64,000 nt of DNA, from assembly GCA_023376005.1 (NCBI GenBank), contig CM042181.1, positions 18,633,142 to 18,697,141 on the forward strand, in the 5' to 3' direction. The DNA is from Doryteuthis pealeii. Lineage: Eukaryota; Mollusca; Cephalopoda; Myopsida; Loliginidae. The position numbers and the translations under genes are program-made. Numbering within the stretch: the stretch's first letter is position 1; each line of letters starts with the position of its first letter. The notes below the pieces were generated by a model. The model was not told where the DNA came from. It saw only the letters and a program-made list of their open reading frames with translations, and did no database searches. Positions 31,930 to 42,774 of the stretch are shown piece after piece.

Positions 31930-32830
31930 TATTAAGGAAGTCTATTAAATTAGTTAGACTGTCACATTATTTCTAAGTTCCATTTTCATCTCTAGTGCTC
32001 ACTAATTCGGCCTTGTACCAGATTAAGCTAATTTTATGAAACAGTGAATATTTTCGTGGTACGTAGCTGAAAAAGGTAGTCCCCACCCAATGACGCTTGA
32101 GGTGATAAAAAAAAGATTTCAAATACTGTTTTTTTTCTTTTGTAGACAAACAGGCTTTTATTTGGAAAATTGGCGCTATACAGTCTTTCTGATACATTTC
32201 CTATTCCTAAATAGAAATCAGATTTTTATTATTTTAATTTGTTAGTCGTTTTATCATCGTTTCCCGCGCTTTCTGCTTTTTTAACCCTTCGTCTTCAATA
32301 TGACACTTGTAAAAGAAAAAAATAAATAAAAATAATTTTTTTTATTTTTATTTTTACGTTATCAATTTTTATTTGTGAAACGATTGAATATTAATTCAAA
32401 GTATGGTATATTAAAACTGATAGAATCCGAGAGATAGATAAATATTTCAAGTTTTAAAAAATAAACAAATCTTCCCGATTTGTTTATTTTCAGTGAAGTC
32501 AACCATTTTAAAATAATTTTTGGAGGGAAATTACAAAATAAAAAAAAATTAAAATTAAAGAATTCTCAGCTTATGAAGACATCTTTCTTTTTTTTTTTCT
32601 TATGATTTTCGTTTAAATTATAGTGTGTAAAATAAGAAAATTTAAATTAAAAAAAATGTTTTCGAATTTAAAAAGCCCTTTTTAACGTATACGTTAATGT
32701 CTGTGTATTTGTTTGTGTGTAAGTTTTAGGTTTTATCTCTTTTCTCTCTCGTTTGCTGGTCTCTTTCTTTTAATATCGGTTGGGGGCATAAATAGATTTT
32801 TCTTCTCCTTATTTTAAATACTGGTAAAAA
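31930..32830. other. AT-rich stretch with a small hairpin
   Basis: No gene is recognised. A perfect short hairpin, AAATAAACAAATC with its complement, occurs at 32459-32489. Confidence 0.45.
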
Positions 32831-33445
32831 AGAACAGTTTTCTCGTTTATTCCTACCATAAAATAAACTGAACCCTCATTTTACGTCCGTGTTTTTGCAA
32901 TAAATTTTTTATTTTTCTTGCACCCGTTATTTTACAATACTAAATATATTTTATTTATTTATTTTAATATTCACTTCAATGTGTATATTCTAAAAGTTTT
33001 TATTTTGTGAGAATGGTTAGTTTTAAAGTGGGGGTTCGTTTTTACACTTCAACTTTTACTCGTAAATTCCTACCATAAAATGCCCAGGCCTAATTTTATG
33101 GCAGGAATTTACGAGTAAAAAGTTGAATATTACCTTTTGTTGTTGTTATTTCTTTTTGGCTTTGGTACTCTAAAATAAAAACGTCAGATTTTAATCATCG
33201 TCGACGAAAAAACAAAATTACGGTCATAAAAGGAGGATCCAATTTATGCCTAAATTGTAAAACGAGCCCCCACTTTATATACACAATATACACATTGAAA
33301 TGAATATTAAAATAAATAAATAGAATATATTTAGTATTGAAAAATAACGGGTGCAAGAAAAATAAAACATTTATTGCAAAAACACGGACATAAAATGAGG
33401 GTTCAGTTTATTTCATGGTAGGAATGAACGAGAAAACTGTTCTTC
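32831..33445. mobile_element. Long inverted-repeat element with nested palindrome
   Basis: Arms of about 200 bp (32831-33040 and 33250-33445) pair well: AGTTTTCTCGTTTATTCC at one end and GGAATGAACGAGAAAACTG at the other, with internal TTGCACCCGTTATTTT and its complement. In the loop a second palindrome (33050-33125) repeats the motif ATTCCTACCATAAAAT that is also near the outer end. This is foldback-type transposon architecture with no transposase. Confidence 0.7.
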
Positions 33446-33486
33446 TTTACCTAAATACTTTAAAATTGTCCATTTATATTTGAATT

Positions 33487-34010
33487 TTGGTCAAAACAAA
33501 AGAGTTCGAAATTGGGCTGACTTCTGATTTAGGTCGGAAAATTAAAACGGAAAGTTTTTTGGTGGTACCCAATGACAGTTTAACTACAGTCTATGAATTA
33601 AAATTTTGCGAATTGGTTTACGGTTTTAGGGGATTAAGGTTGTTTTTAATTACGTATTGCTTAAAAAAATAAACAACAAAAAATCCATATTTCTATAAAT
33701 TTAATGTTGAAGAATATTTTTAAAACTAAGTTTAATTGAAATTATACATTGCAATACTAACACAAACAACTGTCTCAATAATAGATTCAATAATTAATTT
33801 AAATTGTTAATTAAATGTATAGTAATTTGGGATTTTTTTCGTTGTTTATTTTTTTAAGCAATACGTAATTACAAACAACCTTAATCCCCTAAAACCGTAA
33901 CCCAATTCGCAAAATGTTAATTCATAGACTGTAGTTAAACTGTCATTGGGTACCACCAAAAAACTTTCCGTTTTAATTTTCCGACCTAAATCAGAAGTCG
34001 GCCCGAAATT
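33487..34010. mobile_element. Inverted pair of the CAATGACAG/AACTACAGTC repeat
   Basis: Two copies of a segment of about 170 bp face each other (33505-33680 plus, 33840-34005 minus) around a 160-bp AT-rich spacer. In the same relative frame all copies in the window read a peptide containing KIKTES, PNDSLTTVYEL and GFRGLRLF, ending CLKK then stop. Other copies are at 45360-45525 (minus), 56470-56640 (plus) and, decayed, 23340-23465. I do not recognise the peptide. Shared ancestry explains the conservation as well as selection would. Confidence 0.6.
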
Positions 34011-34382
34011 GATATACACATAATAGCACGTTGAATTAGTGTCCTGTGTCAAAGAAGAAAATAATTTTTTTTTCAAACATTTCATGGTCAATATTCGTTT
34101 TCTCTCATATTTCATGTTTCTCATATATCATGGTTTTGTTTGTTTTTTAATTAAAAAATCTGTAATTTTTTTCCAACCAAAAAAAAAAAAAACATTTTAA
34201 TACGCGACCACATGATGTGACAAAAAATGAAATAAAAATATCACTCTCTCTCAGAAGATAAATCGAACACTTAGATATTATCCATGAGATTAGAAAATGT
34301 GGCAATTCTTTTGTGACTTGTCCTATTCCATAGAAACAAGTCGATGTTTATTTAGTTACTGGATATTGACTAGCAGGACCTG

Positions 34383-34651
34383 TGGTCAGTTTATCTATGC
34401 GTACACGATTCAAACTATTATCATTATTAAATAAACAAATGAAATGAAATAATAATAATAGAAAAATGTAAAAATATTCCGTACACAGAAAATTTGACCT
34501 TCATCAGAGTGAAATTTTAATTTGAATGATGAAGGTCAAATTTTCTCTGTGTACAGAATATTTTTACATTTTTCTATTATTATTATTTCATTTCATTTGT
34601 TTATTTAATAATAATAATAGTTTGAACCGTGTACACAGAGATAAACTGACC
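34383..34651. mobile_element. Inverted-repeat element, about 124-bp arms
   Basis: Near-perfect arms (34383-34506 and 34527-34651) including ACAGAAAATTTGACCTTCATC and its complement. The 20-bp loop holds an ACTCTGATGA-like box on the minus strand. The right arm and following 120 bp (to about 34770) are repeated in diverged form at 34795-35035 (GACCGAAACA, ATGTGTAAGT, GTCGGATTCA). Confidence 0.7.
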
Positions 34652-35264
34652 GAAACACATGTGTAAGTGATATTGATTAAATTCATCTTTTATTATCCAT
34701 TCTGGACTTTCTTTTCTTTATTCTTTCTTCTTCATATAGTCGGATTCAATTCCAATTCCATTTTTACATATATACATATATACAAGGATTTACTCTGAGG
34801 AAGGTCGATATTTCTTTGTAGGCGGAACATTTGTACATTTTTTCTATTATAATTGTTTCATTTCATTTTGTTATTTAAGAATAATAATAGTTTGAATAAT
34901 GTAAACATGGATAAACTCCTGACCGAAACATGTGTAAGTTAAATTGATTAAAATATCCTATTTTATCCATTCAATACTTTCTTTCTTTGTTTCTCTTTTC
35001 AACATACTGTCGGATTCACTTCCATTTTCATTTTACATATATATATATATACTTCTCATATATATATAGTTTGTTGGGGTACCAAATTTCTTGATACAAG
35101 GTGATTCTAGGCTGGTCCTATTCTCTACCAGTAGTTTGTTGTAGAGTTCAGGTTTCGTATGAGAGCTCAATGTTCAATTTTTATAAACAGATCAAATTTA
35201 TTTGTGAATAAAAATTAACATAAACACCACCATTAAAGTAATGGAAAAAAAAAAAAATTCCCAC

Positions 35265-35472
35265 CAATCAAAAAAAGACGCTTGAAAGAAAAATATACAC
35301 AAATATCGCCCCGGGAGGCGGAGAGAAATGTATAAATGTAAACTGAATTTGGCCATTTGCCAGTTTTAATAAAATAAAAATGTGGTCTGACGAAGCTCGG
35401 TGGGCCCCAGATATCCACGAGTGGAAATGGTCCATAATCACGATACTCATGGTATTTAAGGCCTTTTTATTC

Positions 35473-35480
<8 letters not shown>
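35265..35480. mobile_element. Penelope-like remnant next to (TA)n
   Basis: CTGACGAAGCTCGGTGG at 35386, a complementary CCACGAG at 35415, and GAAAT at 35424 resemble a hammerhead core with a long stem II, but stems I and III are not convincing. It is bounded by TTATTTGTGAATAAAAA (35199) and its complement (35463), then (TA)n. Confidence 0.35.
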
Positions 35481-35503
<23 letters not shown>

Positions 35504-35619
35504 ATCCAAAAGTCCAGAGTAGAAATCTTCCTTACGACAAAAGAGTTTTATTTAAAAAACCTGTCGCTGTTTGAGAGCTCAATGTGTGATCTTAATGTTA
35601 GAGTCACAGAGCAAATATA

Positions 35620-35724
35620 TAAGTAATGAAATAACAAAAGACTTAGAGATTTTGCATTATAGTCTATTTCAGCTCCCTGAAATAGACTATATGCAAAATC
35701 TCTAAGTCTTTTGTTATTTCTTTA

Positions 35725-35728
<4 letters not shown>
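35620..35728. mobile_element. Near-perfect palindrome, 49-bp arms
   Basis: Arms 35620-35668 and 35680-35728, including CTTAGAGATTTTGCAT and CTATTTCAG with complements; the loop is about 10 bp and is followed by (TA)n. It is followed at 35793 by GATATTGAGCACTCTTTATC, a phrase that also flanks the hammerhead elements at 59.2 and 60.3 kb. Confidence 0.65.
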
Positions 35729-35778
<50 letters not shown>

Positions 35779-36199
35779 TAGTCAATGATATTGAGCACTC
35801 TTTATCTATAAACATAGAAAACTATATCATATACACATACATGCACATATGTATATATACATATGCATATATACATATATATATATAGTCAATGATGAAA
35901 TTATTGTACACCCTTGAATATTGTATATTATGACCTATTTAAAAGAATTTAATACCCATATGGTGCCAGATAGTTTTGGTACTGAGAGCAAATGTGGTAT
36001 CACGGTTAGGTGGTTGCAAAGGAATGTGACCAGTTCTGGATGAATTCTTGTGCTGATAGGCCAAAAAAATGCTTGAGATTTTGGGTCACAAAAGGGTTTA
36101 GGTAGGATTACTAGAGCGGGAAATTCAATATGACCAACATTTTTCTCTTTTTAGTGAGTGGTCTTGTTACTCTTGTTTGTAAATGTGCAATAGATTAAC

Positions 36200-38478
36200 T
36201 CAATAGGGTTGGTTGGTTGGTTGGTTTTTATGGCATGTCAACCCTTGTTGGGTTATTCAATGCTGAAGATGTTTTTATTTTATTCATTCTCAAACAGTTT
36301 AGCTCAGTTGGCTGGCTGATGGCATGTCAAACCTTGTTGGGTTATTTAATGCCGAAAATATTTTGCTTTATTCATTCTTATTGGTATTCATTTTTTTAAC
36401 TAACTTTTTTATCTATTTAACCATTGATGGGTTGTTGGTTGGTTGGTTGGTTCGACTTATGGCATGTCAACCCTTATTTGATACCGAAACAGTTTGCTTT
36501 ATTCATTCTTATTGGTATTCATTTTTTTTTAACTAATTTTTTTATCTATTTAACCCATTGATGGGTTGGTTGGTTGGTTCGATTTTATGGCATGTCAACC
36601 CTTGTTGGGTTATTTGATACCGAAAACATTTTGCTTTATTCATTCTTGTTGGGCATTCAGTTTTTTTTAACTAACTTTTTTATCTATTTAACCCATTGAT
36701 GGGTTGGTTGGTTGGTTGGTTGGTTGGTTGGTTGGTTCGATTTTATGGCATGTCAAACCTTGTTGGGTTATTTAATGCCAAAAACATTTTGCTTTATTCA
36801 CTGTTGAGCATTCAATTTTTTTAAAAACTCACTTTTCGATCTATTTAAACTATAGATGGCTTAGCTCACTGCTTGATTGGATGGTTGGTTCGATTTTATG
36901 GCACGGCAACCCATATTGGGTTATTTGAAACCGAAAACATTTTGCTTTATTCATTTTTGTTGGGCATTCAGTTATTTTACAAAACTCATTTTTTAAACTA
37001 ACTTTTTGATATATCAAACTCATCGATGACTTAGCTGGTTCGTTGATTGGTTGATTCGTTGTTCTTTATGGCATGTCAACACATCCTGGGTTATTTTATG
37101 CGGAAAACATTATGCTTTATTCATTCTTGTGGGGTATTCAATTTTCTTTAAACTTATTTTTTTAAAAACTCACTTTTCAATCTATTTAATCTATAGATGG
37201 CTTACCTCACTGGATGATTGGTTGGATTTTATGGCATGCTAACCCTTGTTGGATTATTTAATGCCGAAAAATTTTTGCTTTATTCATTCTTGTTGGGCAT
37301 TCAAGTATTTTACAAAACCCATTTTTTTAAACTTTCTTTTTGATTAACCCTTCTATGGGTTAAATAACCCATAGAAGGGTTGATTTCTTGCTTGGATTTT
37401 ATGGCATGTCAACCCTTATTGGGTTATTTTATGCCAAAGACATTTTTCTTTATTCATTCTTATTGGGCATTTAGTTTTTTTTAAACACTTTTTGATCTAT
37501 TTAACCCAAGTTGGTTAGTTGGTTGGATTTTATGGCATGTCAACCTTTGTTGGGTGATTTTATGCTGAAGACATTCTGTTTCATTCATTCTTGATGAGTG
37601 CAGAGGTGCAGTTGGAGTATTCTACAACCTCAGCCGACAGGGTAGCCAGCGCTTGGAGATCTTACCTTTGGGATTACCCTTGTACAATAAGGTGAAACAT
37701 GTATTCACAATATTGTTTGAATTACTTTGGTTAGTTTTTATGGCATATCAACCCTTGTTGGGTTATTTTATGCCAAAGACATTTTGTTTTATTCATTCTT
37801 AGTGGTTGGTTGGATTTTATGGCATGTCAACACTTGTTGGGTTATTTTATGCCAAAGACATTTTGTTTATTCCTTCTTGGTGGTTGGTTGGATTTTATGG
37901 CATGTCAACCCTTATTTTGGCATGTCAACCCTTGTTGGTTATTTTGTGCCAAAGATGTTTTGTTTTATTCATTCTTGGTGATTGGTTGGATTTTATGGCA
38001 TGTCAACACTTGTTGGGTTATTTTATGCCAAAGACATTTTGTTTTATTCATTCTTGGTGGTTGGTTGGATTTTATGGCATGTCAACACTTGTTGGGTTAT
38101 TTCATGCTGAAGACATTCTGTTTCATTCATTCTTGATGAGTGCAGAGGTGCAGTCGGTGTATTCTACAACCCCCAGCCAACAGAGCAGCCGGCACTTTGG
38201 AGATCTTTCTCTTGGGATTACCCTCGTACAATAAGGACAAACACATGTTGACAATATTGTTTGAATTCCTTTGGTTGGTCACGTCAACCCTTGTTGGGAT
38301 ATTTTATGCCGAAGACATTTTGCTTTATTCAATTTTGTGGGGCATTGAATTTTTATTTAAAATTCACTTTTTCATCTATTTAACCCATAAATGGGTTAGT
38401 TGGTTGGTTGGTTGGTTGGATTCTATGGCATGTCAACCCTTGTTGGGTAATTTTATGCCGAAGACATTTTATTTCATT
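36200..38478 (+). repeat. Tail-hairpin satellite, left block (about 18 units)
   Basis: Head-to-tail units of about 80-170 bp, each with (TTGG)n, GATTTTATGGCATGTCAACC, TTGTTGGGTTATTTTATGCC, then ACATTTTGnTTnATTCATTC and often TATTTAACCCATnGATGGG. In the opposite orientation this is the 3' end of SINE B. The GGCAT...ATGCC arms pair to form a hairpin in every unit. Hairpins occur at about 36231, 36320, 36462, 36590, 36747, 36900, 37071, 37231, 37402, 37536, 37741, 37821, 37900, 37920, 37998, 38078, 38281 and 38428. Two units (37605, 38140) also keep a SINE B internal piece, GCAGAGGTGCAG. The long frames here are satellite read-through. Confidence 0.85.
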
Positions 38479-39125
38479 TATGGTGTTTGGTAGGGCTGTT
38501 TGATGTCAATATTCAATAAAAGTGTTCAAACATTTAAAGACCATAAATAAATCAAGCAAAATGACATAGAAGACAAAACTCTGATTAAACAAACAAAATT
38601 GTATTAACAAAATGTATACAAAAAAGGTAGCATTGAATACTGGGCAAGGTTCCGCCAAAAGTTCTTTTTTTAAAGTTCAAATGCAAAATGTAAGCTGGTA
38701 TTTCACAGTTCAAAAGTGAGAAAGAAAAGGTGAAAGTTTAAAGTCAACTCAAAAGCAGTCAGGCATAAGTTGAATGAATATAAGGTTTATCTCCGAAAGC
38801 ATAGGTTATTCAAAGAGAGAGAGAGATAGATACCTTCAGCGTGTAAGCGAAATGTTCTTAAAAAGGGTGACGTGAATTCCCTTAGGCAAATGAGATCTTT
38901 CTGCTTGAAAATGAAAAAGTCTGAGACTTTATAGTAATCAGGTAGGATCAGCGAGGCTCCTTTCGATAATTTTTCTTTTTAAGCGGGAACACCTCTGATT
39001 GGTTGAATTTTACGAATTTTATTTTAAATTTTATTTTTACTTGGTTGCGCAGTCCACATGCGCAAACTACTTATTTTTGTCATTCGACTTCTGTCTGTTG
39101 AAGCGATAACTTCCGGCTCACCACA
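38479..39125 (-). mobile_element. Probable solo LTR, 647 bp, nested in the satellite
   Basis: On the minus strand it begins TGTGGTGAGCCGG and ends in a matching short inverted repeat (CACCATA, one change from CACCACA). CATT flanks it on both sides (38475-38478 and 39126-39129). On the minus strand there is CCAATCAGAG (about 38995), then a TATA box CTATAAAGTCTCAGAC (about 38915-38930) as in an LTR U3/R boundary, then A/T-rich polyadenylation-like sequence. One terminal base has mutated (TG to TA). No internal retroviral-type coding region is present, hence solo LTR. Confidence 0.65.
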
Positions 39126-40170
39126 CATTCATTCTTGATGAGTGCAGAGGTGCAGTTGATGTATTCTACAACCCCCAGCCGATAGGTATTGGAAAACCAA
39201 TAATAGAATTATCTTCCCCTGCCGCTAGGGGGCGATCGCCAACATATGATGTTGGCGGCAAAACCAAACCCCATTAATTATCTGAAGGCTGTCGACCTGA
39301 GGAGTCACCTTAACAAGGGCTCCATCCACCACCCACTTAAAAGGGCAATTAATTAAGCAAGTCGCACAAAAAAAGCACTCCCCAACTTTTACTTATCCTA
39401 TGAACTTTCATCCGGAGAGACATCTCAACAGCAATCCAAACGACGGCAAGTAGAAATCCCTTTCTAGCCCTAATTCACCAATGAACTGTTAATTTCACCT
39501 CTCAAGATAAGTCTGGTTGCAAATGCCAACAAATTTGCAGCAATTTTTGTACCTTTATAATACAAGTGTATAATTTCCAATTGATTTGTTTGTCTTCTTT
39601 CATCCAAATAATTGCCGACTACCGGGAGAATTAAGAGCTGCCTACGAACCCCGTAATTCCTCTTATAGGGTAGCCAGTATTTTGGAGATCTTTCTCTTGG
39701 GATTACCCTTGTACAATAAGATCAAACACATGTTCACAATATTATTTGAATTACTTTTTAAGTAAATGTTAAGTTTTTTTATGGCATGTCAAACCTGGTT
39801 GGGTTATTTTATACCAGTCATTTTACTTTATTCAATTTTGAATTACTTTTTAAGCAAATGTTAAGTTTTTTTATGGCATGTCAAACCTGGTTGGGTTATT
39901 TTATACCAGAGCCATTTTGTTTTATTCAATTTTGAATTACTTTTTAAGTAAATGTTAAGTTTTTTAATGGCATGTCAAACCTGGTTGGGTTATTTTATAC
40001 CAGAGTCATTTTGCTTTATTCAATTTTGAATTACTTTTCGAGTAAATGTTAAGTTTTGGGTTGACACTAAAAAGCTGAACGATTTGACCGAGGGCATAAT
40101 TACTGTTTCATCGGATTGACTATGGCATGTCAAACCTGGCTGGGTTATTTTATGCCAGAGTCATTTTGCT
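39126..40170 (+). repeat. Tail-hairpin satellite, right block
   Basis: Resumption of the satellite: a SINE B internal piece (39138-39186 and 39665-39740, split by an insertion), then hairpin units at about 39782, 39876, 39967 and 40123 (GGCATGTCAAACCTGGTTGG, period about 92 bp). The last two are separated by TTGACACTAAAAAGCTGAAC repeats (40053, 40215). Confidence 0.8.
39187..39664 (+). mobile_element. 478-bp LTR-like insertion
   Basis: It splits a SINE B piece precisely: removing 39187-39664 plus one ATAGG restores the sequence seen intact at 37625-37660 (CAGCCGACAGGGTAGCCAG). ATAGG flanks both sides (39182-39186 and 39665-39669), a 5-bp duplication as made by LTR-element integrases. Inside, CCACCCACTTAAAAGGGC (about 39330) is promoter-like and TTATAATACAAG (about 39557) is near a poly-A-like region. 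The ends are not canonical TG...CA, so a DNA transposon with a 5-bp duplication is the alternative. Confidence 0.5.
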
Positions 40171-40499
40171 TTATTCAATTTTGAATTACTTTTTAAGTAA
40201 ATGTTAAGTTTTGGGTTGACACTAAAAAGCTGAACGATTTGACCGAGGGCATAACTACTGTTTCGTCGGATTGACTTGCAATCTTTACAAATCTTATAAT
40301 ACTGAGTGGATAGTAAATAACAATTGACATTTTCCAATCGAGTCAATCTGTCCACGTGAGAGAAGGAAAGGTCAAATTGCTGATTACCATGTAAACCAAT
40401 GAATGAACGACTGACAGAAGATTAGTTAATTTTATCAGTGATAGATCTTTGACAAAATGGATTTTCATGGTGACAAAAGGTCAGTCTTGTTTATTTGAC

Positions 40500-40750
40500 A
40501 ACAGACTAACATAATGTGTAACCTATTCAAATCTTTCAGGTCGAGGCAAATCTTCATTTGTCTGTTGATTTTTCGGCTGCTGAACCAGTCGGTTGGTTTT
40601 TCAGCTTTTTTTATGATCCTGTCTTTGAGGATCTTGTCTAATTCTTTTTTTTATTTCATCTTTTAGGTGGATGGGTCATTTTCGACACCAGATAATCTGT
40701 TTTCCCATTTTTGGATTGCATCTTGGACAATTTAGACAATGTTATTTTTA
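40500..40750 (-). pseudogene. Gypsy-type reverse transcriptase fragment
   Basis: Minus strand, frameshifted. Recognisable peptides are IKKELDKILKDRIIKK (about 40665-40620), PTDWF-like (about 40595) and MKICLDLKDLNR (about 40560-40525). The order (start of RT, W-x-S region, then the (I/M)xICLDxxDLN motif) is that of Gypsy RT before its catalytic motif. The YxDD region is missing. Part of it is duplicated at 41236-41390. Confidence 0.7.
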
Positions 40751-40838
40751 AACCCCCCCAATAATCTTGTCTAGCAGGACCTGTGGATATACTACAGTAT
40801 GATAATTTAATTACAATATTTGATATGTTTATTTAAGG

Positions 40839-41100
40839 GGCCGGGTTAGCTCAGTCGGTAGAGCGTTCGGCTAGAAACCACAAGGTTCCTAGTTCGATAC
40901 CGGTCCCCGCCAACTCAGCGTATGAGTAGCACAGGGATCTGTGCAGTAAAGTAAGAAGCTGATGGTAGGTGTGGCGCTCCACCTCAGATGCTAAAAACTA
41001 TCTCCTTGGTCTAGCGCTATTGAAAAGGGGATAGACTCCCTCGCTGATTGGCTGATACCGACTTTAGGCCACCCCGACGACTTTACTTACTTTTTACTTA
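40839..41100 (+). mobile_element. tRNA-headed SINE, family C, complete copy
   Basis: About 262 bp. The head (40839-40912) has GGGTTAGCTCAGTCGGTAG with a D-arm-like GCTC/GAGC pair and B-box AGTTCGATACC, and its ends (GGGGCCGG, CCGGTCCCC) can pair like an acceptor stem. The body has GGTGTGGCGCTCCACCTC. The tail is CGACTTTACTTACTTTTTAC. The head is too altered in the anticodon arm for me to call it a functional tRNA. It sits between the two copies of the Gypsy RT fragment. Confidence 0.85.
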
Positions 41101-41194
41101 TTTTTAAACAGATGTTGCAGGATGATAATGGAAGGAAGATTTAAGAACAAGCATATTAATATATAGATTAGATTAAAAAGACTAACAATAATAT

Positions 41195-41235
41195 ATAATA
41201 TGGTATAAAATAACCCAACCAGGTTTGACATGCCA
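41195..41235 (-). repeat. Isolated tail hairpin
   Basis: TAAAATAACCCAACCAGGTT followed by TGACATGCCATAAA: one unit of the 39.7-40.1 kb satellite in inverted orientation. Confidence 0.7.
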
Positions 41236-41390
41236 TAAAGAAAACTTTTTTTATGATCCAGTCTTTGAGCATCTTGTCTAATTCTTTTTTTTATTTCATC
41301 TTTTAGGTGGATGGGTCATTTTCGACACCAGATAATCTATTTTCCCATTTTTGGATTGTATCTTGGACAATTTAGACAATGTTATTTTTA
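41236..41390 (-). pseudogene. Gypsy reverse transcriptase fragment, duplicate
   Basis: Direct repeat of 40605-40745 with about 5% differences; encodes the same frameshifted N-terminal RT remnant on the minus strand. Confidence 0.7.
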
Positions 41391-41570
41391 AACTTTTTTT
41401 TTTTTTTTTTTAGTGAACCATAGTACAAGACATTTTTCGTTTAAATTATACTCCACAGAGACTGATGTTAATACACGGATAGCAAAGGCATGGTCGGCCA
41501 CAAATAGATTATCAGTCATATGGAGGTCCGATCTCCCTGACAAGCTAAAGCGACAGTTCTTCCATATATA

Positions 41571-41584
<14 letters not shown>

Positions 41585-41609
<25 letters not shown>

Positions 41610-42245
41610 CAGCACCATTCTTAAAATGGACAAAAGAAGAACTCAGACAGATTGACCAAAGGACGAGAAAATTAATGACCATGCACAATGCTCTCCACAC
41701 TAGAGATGATAGAGATAGATTATATGTGTCAAGAAAGGAGAGGGGGAAGAGACAGATTGACCAAAGGATGAGAAAATTAAGGACCATGCACAAGGCTCTC
41801 CACCCTAGAGATGATAGAGATAGATTATATGTGTCAAGAAAGGAGGGGGGAAGAGACAGATTGACCAAAGGACGAGAAAATTAATGACCATGCACAAGGC
41901 TCTCCACACTAGAGATGATAGAGATAGATTATACGTGTCAAGAAAGGAAGGGGGAAGAGACAGATTGACCAAAGGACGAGAAAATTAAGGACCATGCACA
42001 AGGCTCTCCACCCTAGAGATGATATAGATAGATTATATGTGTCAAGAAAGGAAGGGGGAAGAGGTCTTGCCAACATAGAGGAATGCGTAGAAACCACAAT
42101 CCAATAACTTGAATATTACACAAGAAAGAGCAAAGACAAACTATTTATGGCGGCCAACCATAGTAGAAGCGACAGATGGACAAACAGAAAAACAACAAAG
42201 ACTAAAAAAAAAAAATGGACAAGATTAGATTAGAAAGACTAACAA
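41585..42245 (+). pseudogene. LINE ORF2 C-terminal fragment with internal 105-bp tandem amplification
   Basis: Plus strand. It reads ELRQIDQRTRKLMTMHNALH, RDDRDRLYVSRKE, and finally EGGRGLANIEECVETTIQ. This is the conserved post-RT region of several LINE and R2/RTE-like elements (usually xDxxTRKxLTMHxALHPRxDVDRLYxxRxxGGRGL). The segment coding for IDQRT...RKEGG is repeated four times with periods of 105, 104 and 104 bp. The first repeat keeps frame, the next two shift it. (TAA)n precedes it at 41577-41606. It ends near AAGACTAACAATAATAT, where an LTR inserted. Confidence 0.75.
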
Positions 42246-42251
42246 TAATAT

Positions 42252-42688
42252 TGTTACATAATCTATGCATAGATTATTGTCAACCCCCTGTATTTCTGAC
42301 GGGATGGCCCCTTTTCATATCACGGGTGGGACTTTCCATGGAATATTACAGAAAGCCCGCGAAATACGTGAAGTCACGTGGGACCTGGTTGGCTCTCAGT
42401 TTCAGCTTGGACGTCAGGCAGATAAGATGTTTCTACCTTAGCTGAAGCTCACTGCACACGCGCGTTATGTTAGTTAGAGAAATATGTTTAGTTAAGAAAT
42501 AAAGGTTTAAATGAATAATATGGTTTTGCGGTTGATGAATGTCTTGGCAACAAGACCGGCCTAGAAGAAGAAATGAATCAGGGACAACCAACCAGCAAGA
42601 CAAAGTCCAGACGCTAGCAGAAGAATGTAAGATACCAAAGATGAGCAGAAGAATAATAGAAGTAAGGAAAAAGAAAGGGTATACAACA
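42252..42688 (+). mobile_element. Solo LTR, TGTTACATAA family, copy 1
   Basis: 437 bp, begins TGTTACATAATC and ends GGGTATACAACA (terminal inverted TGTTRYATA type), flanked by ATAT (42248-42251 and 42689-42692). Internal AAATAAAGG (about 42500) is polyadenylation-like. The distal part (GACCGGCC, AGAAGAAG, AAAGTCCAGAC) resembles the copy at 53225-53759. No coding region. Confidence 0.75.
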
Positions 42689-42722
<34 letters not shown>

Positions 42723-42774
42723 TCTTTTCAACTAGTATATTAGGTCTGAGACCTGTCAGCTGTTCCTTATAAAC

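Noticed and set aside
37727..38234. Open frames of 84-142 codons with repeated Met-Ala-Cys-Gln peptides
   Set aside because: They read through the tail-hairpin satellite; the repetition follows the DNA repeat and frames change between units.
40839..40912. tRNA gene
   Set aside because: It is the head of a dispersed SINE with at least six copies; the anticodon arm does not fold properly and the same body follows each copy.
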